DNA from: a virus
Reading direction: 5' to 3' (one strand)
Virus record (IMG/VR): IMGVR_UViG_3300025280_004535
Location: 1-31,980 of that record
DNA length: 31,980 nt
How positions within the stretch are numbered: the first letter of the stretch is position 1; each line of letters opens with the position of its first letter. Below are positions 7,682 through 16,436 of this stretch, piece by piece. The position numbers and the translations under genes are program-made. The notes beneath the pieces were generated by a model. The model did not search any database, was not told where the DNA came from, and saw only the letters and a program-made list of their open reading frames with translations.

Positions 7682-8525
7682 TATACAAAATACTAAACAA
7701 GAAAAATCTGCAATAATCTGCGGACATGGACCCAGCTTGGGTCCAATTAAAGATAAAATTGAAAGCCTACAATCTCAAGGTAAGCTTGATCGATTTTCGC
7801 TAAACAATTGGTATGATTATTTTAATACTGTGCCAACTTATTGGATCATAAGTAATACAAATTTTAACATTTTTAACATGTTTCATCAAATGAACGAGTT
7901 TAATACGCCGATATTTTATTCTATTGACGGCGATCCTACTGAATACTCATTTATAGATGCTAATTTAAAATGTGATTATTTACCATATGATCAGAGACAC
8001 TTTAAGCAAAAAAACTGTAGGGATATTTTAGAATCATTCCGTAATCATTATCAAAAACATGAAAATTTTAATTTTATGGAATATGGCAATAATTCAGCAA
8101 TGTGGAAACCGCCAAGAACAGGTGGACCTTATGGGTGGGCTGGTTTTGATCCTTATCAAAGATGCTGCGGTAGAAAAATTACAGAGGAGGCAACAATTCA
8201 AGAGTGTTTACAAGAGTTGACCGGGCATAATGATCATTACAGCACGGCAGATACAGTTGCGTTCCACGCGGTAGCATTTGCTCTCTTAATGGGATACAAA
8301 ACAGTATATATTGCTGGCATGGACTTAGATTACAGCAAGGGATATGACAATCCAGAAATGCCTATCAACATTGATCATTTAAATATATGGCACAATTATA
8401 AAGAAAACACATTAAACGATATTCGAATATTAAGCGAAAGCGCCGATATGTTAAATTCTAAAATTGTGAATCTAACAATAGAGCCATGGTATGACGGATT
8501 TGAACGCGGGGCTTTGGAGTTGTGA
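7662..8525 (+). CDS. DUF115/GT42-like protein with nucleotide-binding GxGPSL motif, possible nonulosonate transferase
   Basis: 287 aa from a GTG at 7662 with GAGG about nine bases upstream. The N-terminal motif IICGHGPSLG (18-27) is the Rossmann-type loop found in DUF115/MptE-like proteins (including Maf flagellin glycosyltransferases) and in GT42 sialyltransferases such as CstII. A second conserved stretch, ALLMGYKTVYIAGMDLDYS (about 204-222), matches the CstII-style helix-strand before the active site. The next two genes encode NeuA and NeuB, so the simplest reading is a transferase that uses the CMP-nonulosonic acid they make. That role rests on context plus fold resemblance. The 3' end overlaps neuA by four bases. 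Confidence 0.55.
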   Translation: MKLQIRDIQNTKQEKSAIICGHGPSLGPIKDKIESLQSQGKLDRFSLNNWYDYFNTVPTYWIISNTNFNIFNMFHQMNEFNTPIFYSIDGDPTEYSFIDANLKCDYLPYDQRHFKQKNCRDILESFRNHYQKHENFNFMEYGNNSAMWKPPRTGGPYGWAGFDPYQRCCGRKITEEATIQECLQELTGHNDHYSTADTVAFHAVAFALLMGYKTVYIAGMDLDYSKGYDNPEMPINIDHLNIWHNYKENTLNDIRILSESADMLNSKIVNLTIEPWYDGFERGALEL

Positions 8526-9190
8526 GTGAAGGCAATCGTTTTAACCATTGTTGGTTTGTTATACCCGCTAGATCAAATTCTAAGGGATTACCATTAAAAA
8601 ATCAAAAATTGTTTAAATATACCATCAATACCATTCCAGACAAATTGCATAATAATATAATTGTGTCTACAGACGATTTGACGATATTAGAAAAATGTAA
8701 CAATATAGGATTAAACACAATAAAAAGAAGGGAAGAGTTATCTCAAGATCACGTTTCTATAAAGGATGTATTAATAGATGTTGTAAAACAAAAAAAAATA
8801 CTTGACGATGACGATATAATCATGTTATATTTAACATATCCTCAAAGAAATTTTGAAGATATTAAAAACGCCTACGAGTTTTATAAATCACAAAATGCTG
8901 ACAGCATGCTTTGTCGATTGCCGGTAAGAAGTAATCCATTTTTATGTTATTACGAACTCGACGGTCATAAGGGCAAAAAAATTATAGAACACAATTTATA
9001 TCGCAGACAAGACTATCCACCTTGCTTTGAAGCTTCACACTTTATTGCAATTACAAAGGCTCGCAAATTACTAGAATTGGACAGCAATTTATATTCAGAA
9101 AACACCGTTTTTTACCCTATAGATACAATAATTGATATAGACACATTAAACGATTACGTAAAATTTAAAAGTATTAAAAATGACAAATAG
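8522..9190 (+). CDS. neuA: CMP-nonulosonic acid cytidylyltransferase (NeuA-like)
   Basis: 222 aa, GTG start overlapping the upstream stop (GTGA). The nucleotide-binding signature IPARSNSKGLPLKN (14-27) matches the family's IPARxxSKxxxxKN, and VSTDD (48-52) is also typical. The enzyme joins CTP to a nonulosonic acid such as Neu5Ac, legionaminate or pseudaminate, giving the CMP-activated donor. Its length is normal for the catalytic domain alone. It lies directly upstream of, and overlaps by 11 bases, the NeuB-like gene. The exact sugar acid cannot be told from sequence. Confidence 0.83.
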   Translation: MSEGNRFNHCWFVIPARSNSKGLPLKNQKLFKYTINTIPDKLHNNIIVSTDDLTILEKCNNIGLNTIKRREELSQDHVSIKDVLIDVVKQKKILDDDDIIMLYLTYPQRNFEDIKNAYEFYKSQNADSMLCRLPVRSNPFLCYYELDGHKGKKIIEHNLYRRQDYPPCFEASHFIAITKARKLLELDSNLYSENTVFYPIDTIIDIDTLNDYVKFKSIKNDK

Positions 9191-10007
9191 AACTAAAATT
9201 ATCGCAGAAATTGGAATTAATCATAACGGCTCAGTTGAAACAGCCAAGCAGTTAATCGATGTGGCTAAAGTCGCAAGGTGCGACTATGTTAAATTCCAAA
9301 AAAGAACCCCGCAAATTTGTGTACCAGAGCATCAAAAAGATAAGCCAAGAGATACCCCATGGGGCGTCATGACATATCTGGAATACAAAGAAAAGATTGA
9401 ATTTAACAAGCAAGAATATGATGAAATATTTTCTTATTGTGAGCGCATAGGTATCGACTGTTTTGCATCCGTATGGGACGAACCATCAGTAGAATTCATG
9501 ACACAGTATACAAATGCCGCAAAGATACCATCAGCACTCATTACCAATCACAATTTATGCCTACAAACAAGAGAGCATAACGAACTTATGATTATTTCCA
9601 CTGGCATGAGCACGGAACAAGAAATAGAAGAGTGTGTAGATGTTTGCAACCCAGACGTTATAATGCATACAAATTCTTCCTATCCATCTAAAATAGATGA
9701 GCTAAATTTACATTATATTAATTGGCTTAAGCGCAAGTATTCTTGGGCGGAAATCGGATATAGTGGTCATGAATTTGGACTAGTCACTACATTTGCCACT
9801 GTTCCAATGGGAGCAACTTGGATAGAAAGACATATCACACTTGACAGAACAATGTGGGGAAGCGATCAAATGGCTTCTATTGAGCCACATGGTTTAATTA
9901 AACTTGTTAAAGGTGTCAGGGATATAGAAAAAGCTCTGGGTTCCACAGGTCCAAGAAAACTTTTAGGAAGCGAATTGGCGAAAAAACAATCATTGAGGGG
10001 AGCCTAG
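9180..10007 (+). CDS. neuB: NeuB-like nonulosonic acid synthase lacking the SAF domain
   Basis: 275 aa. The TIM-barrel synthase domain is clear: GINHNG (12-17), KFQKR (38-42), KIPS (115-118), STGM (140-143), GYSGHE (193-198) and ERHITLDRTMWGSDQ (216-230). It condenses phosphoenolpyruvate with an N-acylated hexosamine. Typical NeuB proteins have about 345 residues because of a C-terminal antifreeze-like (SAF) domain. This protein stops at KKQSLRGA, the linker just before that domain, and the following DNA encodes a different gene. In the known structures the SAF domain reaches over the partner's active site, so its absence matters for function. Synthase class is near certain. Confidence 0.88.
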   Translation: MTNRTKIIAEIGINHNGSVETAKQLIDVAKVARCDYVKFQKRTPQICVPEHQKDKPRDTPWGVMTYLEYKEKIEFNKQEYDEIFSYCERIGIDCFASVWDEPSVEFMTQYTNAAKIPSALITNHNLCLQTREHNELMIISTGMSTEQEIEECVDVCNPDVIMHTNSSYPSKIDELNLHYINWLKRKYSWAEIGYSGHEFGLVTTFATVPMGATWIERHITLDRTMWGSDQMASIEPHGLIKLVKGVRDIEKALGSTGPRKLLGSELAKKQSLRGA

Positions 10008-10009
10008 TA

Positions 10010-11086
10010 TTGGACAATTTATATCACATATCAGTTCATAAATGCGCCAGCCAATGGTATGAAGCATTATTAAAACATGAATTAGTGCAAAATTGTACAG
10101 ACTATGATGTCAAGCATTATGAAACAGATTTAAAAAATCCTCTTCTTTACATGCAAAATTATTTTACACACGCAGAAGTCGTTCCCGCAGCCCACGATTG
10201 GACCGCCCTTCCCGGACTACAGGATGCAATGACGCCATGGCGTAGCCGCCGTGGACCGGAAAGCAAATGGTGGAGAATCGATCCATCAGCACCAATCGAG
10301 CCACCACCAGAAAATTTATGTATATGTGGGCTATATACAAGTTATCAAAAATTTAAACACTTAGTTAACACGGATAATTTTAAAGGCTTTTACGCAATTC
10401 GTGATCCGAGGGAAATTTTGGTTTCCGCATATAAACATTTTACACTTAGAGAGCCAGCCCGACATGCCATATCGTTTTTTAGAAATTTCGTCTTAGCACA
10501 CCCAGAATGGGCATTAGTAATTGAGATATCAGATCAAGATTTTAAGATGGCAAAAAAAGATGATGGCGAGTACTCATACGATTACTGTGCTACTGAACAT
10601 ACCCCGCACGGAGTGATAGAGCATGTCAGGATGGGATTATATGGCGGCTTTGAAGGCTATATGGTCAATGATGATATTGAATGTGAAGAAGAGAGAAAAC
10701 AGGCTTGTTTGAGAAACATGATAGATATTTTAACTTTTAATCTTGGTTTATATCCATCGATGTATGATTGGGCAACAAAATGTAAAGATGATAGAATATT
10801 GATGATTAAGAATGAAGATTTTTTGATAGATTATAAAATTGAAAATTTTGAAATGCTTTTTGATCATCTAGAGATTAACATACCTAAAAACAACATAGCA
10901 CAAATATATGATGATATGAGGTTTGAAAAATTTTCAGAAGGACGTGCGCTAGGAGAACAAAATAACAATCACCATTACCGCAGCGGTACTTCTGATACTT
11001 GGAAAAAAGAATTAAACGACGAGACATTAGATTACTTTTATAAGAAAACGGGCGATCTAATAGACGTATTACAATATGACAGATAA
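10010..11086 (+). CDS. Sulfotransferase domain protein
   Basis: 358 aa from a TTG at 10010 preceded by GAGGGGAG. The PAPS-binding features are readable: 5'-PSB-like HKCASQW (10-16), a 3'-phosphate loop RDPREILVSAYKHF with R131 and S139, and the C-terminal RSGTSDTWK (324-332), which corresponds to the RKGxxGDWK motif of cytosolic sulfotransferases. No membrane anchor is seen. It transfers sulfate from PAPS to an acceptor; the cassette context suggests a glycan. It is not closely similar to the other two sulfotransferases here. A GC-richer patch is visible near 10190-10290. PAPS must come from host metabolism. Confidence 0.75.
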   Translation: MDNLYHISVHKCASQWYEALLKHELVQNCTDYDVKHYETDLKNPLLYMQNYFTHAEVVPAAHDWTALPGLQDAMTPWRSRRGPESKWWRIDPSAPIEPPPENLCICGLYTSYQKFKHLVNTDNFKGFYAIRDPREILVSAYKHFTLREPARHAISFFRNFVLAHPEWALVIEISDQDFKMAKKDDGEYSYDYCATEHTPHGVIEHVRMGLYGGFEGYMVNDDIECEEERKQACLRNMIDILTFNLGLYPSMYDWATKCKDDRILMIKNEDFLIDYKIENFEMLFDHLEINIPKNNIAQIYDDMRFEKFSEGRALGEQNNNHHYRSGTSDTWKKELNDETLDYFYKKTGDLIDVLQYDR

Positions 11087-11097
11087 GGATTATAATA

Positions 11098-11442
11098 ATG
11101 AACATATTTATTGATATTGACGACACAATTTGCAGAACACCAATTAATGGAGATTATGGTCAAGCCGAAGCGATACAAGATAGAGTAAATAAAGTTAATA
11201 GCTTATATGATGAGGGGCATGTAATTGTATTTTGGACTGCCAGGGGAAGTGGCACAGGAATTGATTGGACCGATATTACACAGCGACAATTAGAAGCCTG
11301 GGGAGTAAAATATCACCAATTGATGTTTGGTAAGCCCGTATTTGATGTTTTTATCGATGATAAATCGATTAATTCAGATATGTTTTTTGGCAATTTTGTA
11401 ACAAATGAAGAACAAACAGAACAGCCACAAGGTGAGGAATAA
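11098..11442 (+). CDS. Small HAD-superfamily phosphatase (polysaccharide-biosynthesis type)
   Basis: 114 aa. HAD motif I is FIDIDDT (D6, D8), motif II lies in FWTARGS (T47), and the conserved lysine plus acidic motif IV are seen in GKPVFDVFIDDKS (K79, D87, D88). Very short HAD proteins of this kind, with almost no cap, are common in capsule and LPS clusters, where they are thought to remove phosphate from a sugar phosphate. Here it could act on a nonulosonic acid 9-phosphate or another sugar-phosphate intermediate. An AAGGA-like site precedes ATG 11098. Confidence 0.75.
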   Translation: MNIFIDIDDTICRTPINGDYGQAEAIQDRVNKVNSLYDEGHVIVFWTARGSGTGIDWTDITQRQLEAWGVKYHQLMFGKPVFDVFIDDKSINSDMFFGNFVTNEEQTEQPQGEE

Positions 11443-11450
11443 AATATATT

Positions 11451-12737
11451 ATGCGTTTTTATAAAAATATAGAAGCCTGCAGAATTTGCGGTTCAAAAAA
11501 TCTAACTGAAGTAATACACATTGAAGATCAATATCTATCGCCCACATTTGTCCAAACAAATGTTAATAATCCTTTAGCCGATATTCGTGTACCACAAACA
11601 TTGGTATTGTGCGACAAAAGCGATAATAATGATGGCTGCGGCTTGTTACAACTTAAAGAAACAGTGGATCCTGATTTGTTATATCGTGAGTACTTTTACA
11701 GATCTGCTGTTAGCGATACTATGCGAAGGGATTTGCATGATGTTGTAGATGAAGTATTAAACAATACCCAAGTTACTGTACAGGATAATGATGTAGTATT
11801 GGATACCGGCGCAAATGACTGCACAATGCTCTCATATTTTCCAGAAACGCTAACACGAATTGGAGTGGAGCCAGCAAATAATATTGATTGGGGACACGTC
11901 CCAGATTCAATAAGCATTGTTAATGATTATTTTACATACGATGCTATTAAAGAAACTTTAGGCGATAAAAAGATTAAGATTTTAACTTCTTGTGCCATGT
12001 TTTATGACCTAGATGAGCCAAATAATTTTGTTGCAGATGTTAAAAAGACATTAGATCCGCAAGGTATGTGGTGTATACAGCTTAGCTATTTACCATCGAT
12101 GTTAAAAAATATTAATTTCTATGATATTTGCAATGAGCATTTAGAATATTATTCTTTGCAAACTTTGCACAATTTAATGGAAAGACATGGATTATCAATT
12201 TTTGATGCAACAACAAACCATGTTAATGGCGGAAGCGCTCGCGTGTTTATAACTCATAGCGAAAGAGAATTAGAAGAAACAGAGAGACTACAAGCATTAT
12301 ATAAAATGGAAGCTTCGTTAGATTTGAACAACGAGCAAACTTATTTTAATTTTAAAGCTAAAATTGACGAACTTAAAAACAAGATTAAAAGCACAATGTT
12401 ATCAGAAATTCAACAAGGAAAATTAGTATTAGGTCTTGGGGCATCTACCAAGGGCAACATGCTACTGCAACTTTTTGATATAGGCAAGGAGACAATTCCT
12501 TATATAAGCGAAAGAAACCCAGAAAAAGTGGGCTTAAAAACACTTGGCACAGATATTGAATTAATCTCCGAAGAAAGAGCAAGAGAGCTAAATCCAAGTT
12601 GCATGCTTGTTTTGCCATGGTATTTTAAAGATGAAATCGTTAAACGAGAAAAAGAATATTTAGAAAATGGCGGCAAGCTTTTGTTTCCCATGCCGTACCC
12701 ACACATAGTACATAAAGATGGAGAAACACAACTATGA
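11451..12737 (+). CDS. Sugar C-methyltransferase, NovU/TylC3-type
   Basis: 428 aa with the full three-part architecture of this family. An N-terminal zinc-binding part has C10, C13, C54 and C63. A SAM-dependent methyltransferase core has its glycine motif in VLDTGANDCTM (about 116-126). The C-terminal domain begins near the GASTKG motif (about 330-335). Family members C-methylate the C3 carbon of 4-keto-6-deoxy NDP-sugars or act on related cassette sugars. The substrate could be the product of the RmlB-like dehydratase or of the E1 homolog in this cassette. The 3' end overlaps the next ATG by four bases. Confidence 0.82.
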   Translation: MRFYKNIEACRICGSKNLTEVIHIEDQYLSPTFVQTNVNNPLADIRVPQTLVLCDKSDNNDGCGLLQLKETVDPDLLYREYFYRSAVSDTMRRDLHDVVDEVLNNTQVTVQDNDVVLDTGANDCTMLSYFPETLTRIGVEPANNIDWGHVPDSISIVNDYFTYDAIKETLGDKKIKILTSCAMFYDLDEPNNFVADVKKTLDPQGMWCIQLSYLPSMLKNINFYDICNEHLEYYSLQTLHNLMERHGLSIFDATTNHVNGGSARVFITHSERELEETERLQALYKMEASLDLNNEQTYFNFKAKIDELKNKIKSTMLSEIQQGKLVLGLGASTKGNMLLQLFDIGKETIPYISERNPEKVGLKTLGTDIELISEERARELNPSCMLVLPWYFKDEIVKREKEYLENGGKLLFPMPYPHIVHKDGETQL

Positions 12738-13633
12738 AAGTTCTGGTAACAGGCGGAACTGGCTTTGTGGGAAAACGTCTACAATCGATTAAACCAAATT
12801 GGATATATATATCTTCTAAGGATTACGATTTAGTAGCTACGGACGACTGCAAAAGAATGTATAATGACATACAACCAGATGCAGTTGTACATTTAGCGGG
12901 CAAGGTCGGAGGTATAAAGGCAAACGATATGAATCCAGCCGATTTTTATTACATTAACACGATGATTAACACTAATATCGTACATCAAGCTAAAGAATGC
13001 GGAATTAAGAGAGTATTATCTTCTTTAAGCACTTGTACATTTCCTGATGTCGTGCCAAGCTATCCATTAACAGAGCAAGATATTTTATGCGGACCCCCAG
13101 CCATTACCAATATGTCTTACGGTTATGCTAAGCGAAGTTTATATATTCAATCTAAAGCCTACCGTAAACAATATAATCTAGATTATTCTACATTTTGTCC
13201 ATCGAACCTATATGGACCAGAAGATAATTTTGATTATGATAGCTCGCATTTTGTCTCCGCACTGGTTCGTAGATTTTTCGAAGCTAAAAATGGCGATACA
13301 CTTGAATTTTGGGGCTCGGGAAATGCATTACGGCAGCAATTATTTGTTGATGATTTGGCTCATATCATCCCCATGTTGCTAGAAGAGCATCATAGCGATA
13401 TTCCAATAATTGTAGCACCAAACGAAAATTTGTCTATTTCTAATATGATTGATATTTTACGAAAATACATTAACAAAGATGTAAATATTAAATTTAATTC
13501 GCATCTAGATGGACAATACAGAAAAGACGGTAGTAACGGCAAGCTGCTAAATATGATTGGCAAATTTAACTTTACACCATTTAAAGATGGCATAAAAACT
13601 ACGTATAACTGGTATAGTGAACAAAATGGGTGA
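12734..13633 (+). CDS. fcl: GDP-L-fucose synthase (Fcl/WcaG)
   Basis: 299-aa epimerase-reductase of the SDR family. GGTGFVG (7-13) binds NADP. KVGGIKAN (57-64), S99/C101 in SSLSTCTFP, the Y129/K133 pair in SYGYAKR, NLYGPEDNFD (158-167) and H172 in SSHF match the catalytic set of GDP-fucose synthase. It turns GDP-4-keto-6-deoxy-D-mannose into GDP-L-fucose, using the product of Gmd, which is encoded one gene downstream. The two are separated by a sulfotransferase gene. Fucose made here would suit the GT10-like enzyme at 3031-3909. Confidence 0.9.
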   Translation: MKVLVTGGTGFVGKRLQSIKPNWIYISSKDYDLVATDDCKRMYNDIQPDAVVHLAGKVGGIKANDMNPADFYYINTMINTNIVHQAKECGIKRVLSSLSTCTFPDVVPSYPLTEQDILCGPPAITNMSYGYAKRSLYIQSKAYRKQYNLDYSTFCPSNLYGPEDNFDYDSSHFVSALVRRFFEAKNGDTLEFWGSGNALRQQLFVDDLAHIIPMLLEEHHSDIPIIVAPNENLSISNMIDILRKYINKDVNIKFNSHLDGQYRKDGSNGKLLNMIGKFNFTPFKDGIKTTYNWYSEQNG

Positions 13634-14543
13634 TATTGCCAACAGATACAAGCCGATATTTGGGGACAACCCCATGCGCATAAAGCCCCAAGATGAGCAA
13701 TTGGATGCTGAATGCTTATTGTTATCTTATCCTAAATCTGGAAATACATGGGCTAGATATATTGCAGAAACAATTTCAGACAGACCAACTATTGGATATG
13801 ATGTCAAATTACCTATACGACATGATTATCACAACTCATTAGATCATCCGATATATAGCAGAATTAATATATTTGGCGATCATTGGTCAAACAACGATGC
13901 TAGACAAAAATTTAATACATTTATCAACAACGAGAACATACTTTTAAAAAGACATACTTGGGATGACAAGGAGGCACATACTAAAAATGCCTATACAAAA
14001 TTAATCTTGATTGTTAGAAACTATAAAGAATGTCTTTTGCGAAATGATGTGCATATAGAAAGGTTATATTGTACGCAATGCACAGATGTAGATAAAGGAG
14101 AATTCTGCGATAGATCGCCTTTGCTTAAAACAGGGCATTCAAGATATTGCCATCATGCACACAAAGAAGTATATATATACCTTGACAATATAGAAAGATT
14201 TGATGAACATAAAGGTCCAAAATTATTAATTTACTATGAAAACTTGCTAATGAATCCAAAAGATGTTATATATAAACTAACAACATTTTTTAATTGGCAA
14301 ATGGAGAAAGCAGACAAGTTTGTTAGCGAATTACAACTCCATGAGCAAAGTAGCGTAAAACATTATATTTGGGGAGCAGAATCAGCCGTACAAAAAGATC
14401 CATATTGGCATTCAAGTAAGAAACTAAATGAGGATCCTACAATGTTGTATCAGGTCGATGTTGTTATGCGGCATAAAGCAGGTGCGTTATATAGCAAATA
14501 TTTAGAACGCTACGCGGAAAAAACTGGATTTGATTTAGACTGA
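13626..14543 (+). CDS. Sulfotransferase domain protein, paralog of the first gene
   Basis: 305 aa from ATG 13626; a GTG at 13617 is possible but no better supported. The canonical 5'-PSB motif SYPKSGNTW occurs near residues 35-43, the 3'-phosphate loop IVRNYKECL in the middle, and LLIYYENLLMN after it. The last two motifs are shared with the broken sulfotransferase at 1-715, including a 16-base exact match (14014-14029 and 236-251). It overlaps the fcl stop by eight bases and is wedged between the two GDP-fucose genes, suggesting a fucose-containing acceptor. It is probably PAPS-dependent and cytoplasmic. Confidence 0.78.
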   Translation: MGDIANRYKPIFGDNPMRIKPQDEQLDAECLLLSYPKSGNTWARYIAETISDRPTIGYDVKLPIRHDYHNSLDHPIYSRINIFGDHWSNNDARQKFNTFINNENILLKRHTWDDKEAHTKNAYTKLILIVRNYKECLLRNDVHIERLYCTQCTDVDKGEFCDRSPLLKTGHSRYCHHAHKEVYIYLDNIERFDEHKGPKLLIYYENLLMNPKDVIYKLTTFFNWQMEKADKFVSELQLHEQSSVKHYIWGAESAVQKDPYWHSSKKLNEDPTMLYQVDVVMRHKAGALYSKYLERYAEKTGFDLD

Positions 14544-14560
14544 CCGGAGGATGATATATT

Positions 14561-15535
14561 ATGAGTAAAACTGCATTAATTACAGGCGTAACAGGACAAG
14601 ATGGTTCATATTTAGCGGAAGAATTGCTAAAAAGAGGATATTTTGTTGTTGGGTTGAAAAGAAGAACATCAAGTATATCTACTGAAAGAGTAGATCACAT
14701 TTTTAATAATTCGAATTTTGAAATGAGATACTACAATCTACATGATGCAACCTGTATGTACAGACTTTTATCGGAATATGAGCCTGATGAGATTTATAAT
14801 CTAGGAGCACAATCTCACGTAAAAGTCTCTTCAGAGGTGCCAATAGAAACAATTGATACCATCGCTTTGGGTACAACAAAATTGCTTGAAGCCGTATTGT
14901 GGTGCTGCCCGGAAACCAGATTTTATCAAGCATCTTCATCGGAAATGTTTGGCGACAACCCCGAGAGCCCAAAAAATGAAAATACTGTATTTATGCCCGC
15001 TTCACCATATGCTTGTGCAAAGGTATGTGCACACCATCTTATAAGACATTATCGTGAAGGATATGGCATGCACGCGTCAAGTGGCATATTATTTAACCAT
15101 GAATCTCCACGCCGAGGCGAAACGTTTGTAACTAGAAAAATTACCAGAGCTGCTGCTAAAATTAAATTAGGTCTGCAAGATGAATTAAGCTTGGGTAATT
15201 TGTCCGCTCATCGAGATTGGGGATTTGCAGGGGATTACGTTGAAGCTATGTGGCTAATGATGCAACAAGATACGCCAGATGACTATGTTATTGCAACCGG
15301 CGAAACACATAGCGTAAAAGAGTTTTTGCAGACAGTGTTTGAACATGCAAAATTAGATTTAGATAAGCATGTAAAAATTGATCAACGATTATTTAGAAAA
15401 CACGAAGTGCCGCATCTATTAGGAGATGCGTCAAAAGCAAAAGAAAAGCTAGGCTGGGAACCAAGTGTTACCTTCAATGAACTAGCGATTATGATGTATG
15501 AATCAGATTTACAACAATTAACAAAGGAGTTATAA
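14561..15535 (+). CDS. gmd: GDP-mannose 4,6-dehydratase
   Basis: 324 aa. The NADP-binding loop is GVTGQDG (9-15), RRTSS (34-38) is the family's cofactor-phosphate segment, and NLGAQSHV (80-87), SSSEMFG (125-131), Y150/K154 in SPYACAK and [15 protein letters not shown] (179-193) are all Gmd signatures. It converts GDP-mannose to GDP-4-keto-6-deoxymannose, the substrate of Fcl. GGAGG lies upstream of ATG 14561. The length is slightly shorter than the usual about 345-370 aa. No GDP-mannose-forming enzyme is in the window, so the host or another region must supply it. This is the last glycan gene of the cassette. Confidence 0.93.
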   Translation: MSKTALITGVTGQDGSYLAEELLKRGYFVVGLKRRTSSISTERVDHIFNNSNFEMRYYNLHDATCMYRLLSEYEPDEIYNLGAQSHVKVSSEVPIETIDTIALGTTKLLEAVLWCCPETRFYQASSSEMFGDNPESPKNENTVFMPASPYACAKVCAHHLIRHYREGYGMHASSGILFNHESPRRGETFVTRKITRAAAKIKLGLQDELSLGNLSAHRDWGFAGDYVEAMWLMMQQDTPDDYVIATGETHSVKEFLQTVFEHAKLDLDKHVKIDQRLFRKHEVPHLLGDASKAKEKLGWEPSVTFNELAIMMYESDLQQLTKEL

Positions 15536-15536
15536 A

Positions 15537-15773
15537 ATGACTATAGAACATAATGTGAACTTAACAATAGACAAACTTAGCGATCAGGCATTAGGAGCGA
15601 TAATGATGGCATTACAAAAATCATTATTGGAGCAATCCGATATCGTCCCGGTGCTTAAAGGATTTGACTTTGTTCGCACCGATCAAGGACTTGTTGTGCG
15701 CAACCCCCCTATCGTTAGGGCGGCGCACAACAATACAGAAGATGCAGAAGAGCTAGATGAGGCAACTGAATAG
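15537..15773 (+). CDS. Small conserved-looking phage protein of unknown function
   Basis: 78 aa with AAGGAG before ATG 15537. The N-terminal part is predicted amphipathic (IDKLSDQALGAIMMALQKSL), a short strand pair with GLVVRNPP follows, and the tail is very acidic. I do not recognise a characterised family, although the look is that of small proteins in T4-like marine phages. Its stop overlaps the next start by one base, placing it with the zinc ribbon, membrane protein and late sigma factor rather than with the sugar genes. Confidence 0.65.
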   Translation: MTIEHNVNLTIDKLSDQALGAIMMALQKSLLEQSDIVPVLKGFDFVRTDQGLVVRNPPIVRAAHNNTEDAEELDEATE

Positions 15774-16045
15774 TGCCGAGATATTCATATATTTGCACCA
15801 AATGCGATACAAATATGGAACTTAGGCATTCCATTTCTGAAACAATACAGGATTGTCCAAAATGCGAGGAATTGTCATGTCTAAAAAAAATTCCATCAAT
15901 GCCTATTATTATCTCAAAAGCACAAACCGTGCAAAAAGAACCAGTTGGTACTCTCGTAAAGCAGTATATTGAAGAAACGAAAAATGATGTAAAAAGCGAA
16001 AAGAAAAGATTAAAAAAAATAGATTACGAAGGAATAAAAGAGTAA
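15773..16045 (+). CDS. FmdB-type zinc-ribbon protein
   Basis: 90 aa from a GTG at 15773 that shares a base with the upstream stop. The protein opens with MPRYSYICTKC and has two CxxC knuckles, C8/C11 and C28/C31, the arrangement of the FmdB/CxxC zinc-ribbon family. The C-terminal half is lysine-rich and charged. Proteins of this family are often called regulators, but the function in phages is not known. Its place two genes before the late sigma factor would suit a transcription-related role; that is inference. Confidence 0.75.
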   Translation: MPRYSYICTKCDTNMELRHSISETIQDCPKCEELSCLKKIPSMPIIISKAQTVQKEPVGTLVKQYIEETKNDVKSEKKRLKKIDYEGIKE

Positions 16046-16049
16046 GAAT

Positions 16050-16436
16050 ATGTTGAAATTAGCAATAACATTAGGAATAACAAGTACAGCATTGCTGGCT
16101 ATTTGTGTATTTTTAATTTGGTATGGCAGAAAATTATTATCAAATTTGCTTTATCTATCGGAAAATATTGGAGATTTATTAGCTATAATGAAGAACTTTT
16201 CACTTCATTTAGAATCAATAAATGAAATGGAATTATATTATGGAGATCCAACATTAGAAAATTTGCTTACTCATTGTTCCGAAATTGCAACCGAGATAGA
16301 AGTATTTCAGGAAATAATTCAATTGTCTGAAATTAGTATTAGTGAGACACAAACAGATTCAGAAGAGGAATTAAATGAGGAGTCAAATAAACAGAATGAG
16401 CAAAACAGCCCCACCGAAGAAAAAGCGCAGGACTAG
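16050..16436 (+). CDS. Single-pass membrane protein with acidic C-terminus, unknown function
   Basis: 128 aa. Residues 3-25 form one strong hydrophobic segment (LAITLGITSTALLAICVFLI, positions 4-23) followed by a basic GRKLL, so the N-terminus is probably outside and the rest cytoplasmic. A helical middle contains EMELYYGDPTLENLLTH (about 70-86), and the last 30 residues are E/Q/N/S-rich. No enzymatic motif is seen. The 3' end overlaps the sigma factor gene by 62 bases. Confidence 0.65.
   Translation: MLKLAITLGITSTALLAICVFLIWYGRKLLSNLLYLSENIGDLLAIMKNFSLHLESINEMELYYGDPTLENLLTHCSEIATEIEVFQEIIQLSEISISETQTDSEEELNEESNKQNEQNSPTEEKAQD

Noticed and set aside
9355-9364. CCCCATGGGG palindrome
   Set aside because: Ten bases in neuB coding DNA with no loop or flanking structure; likely chance.
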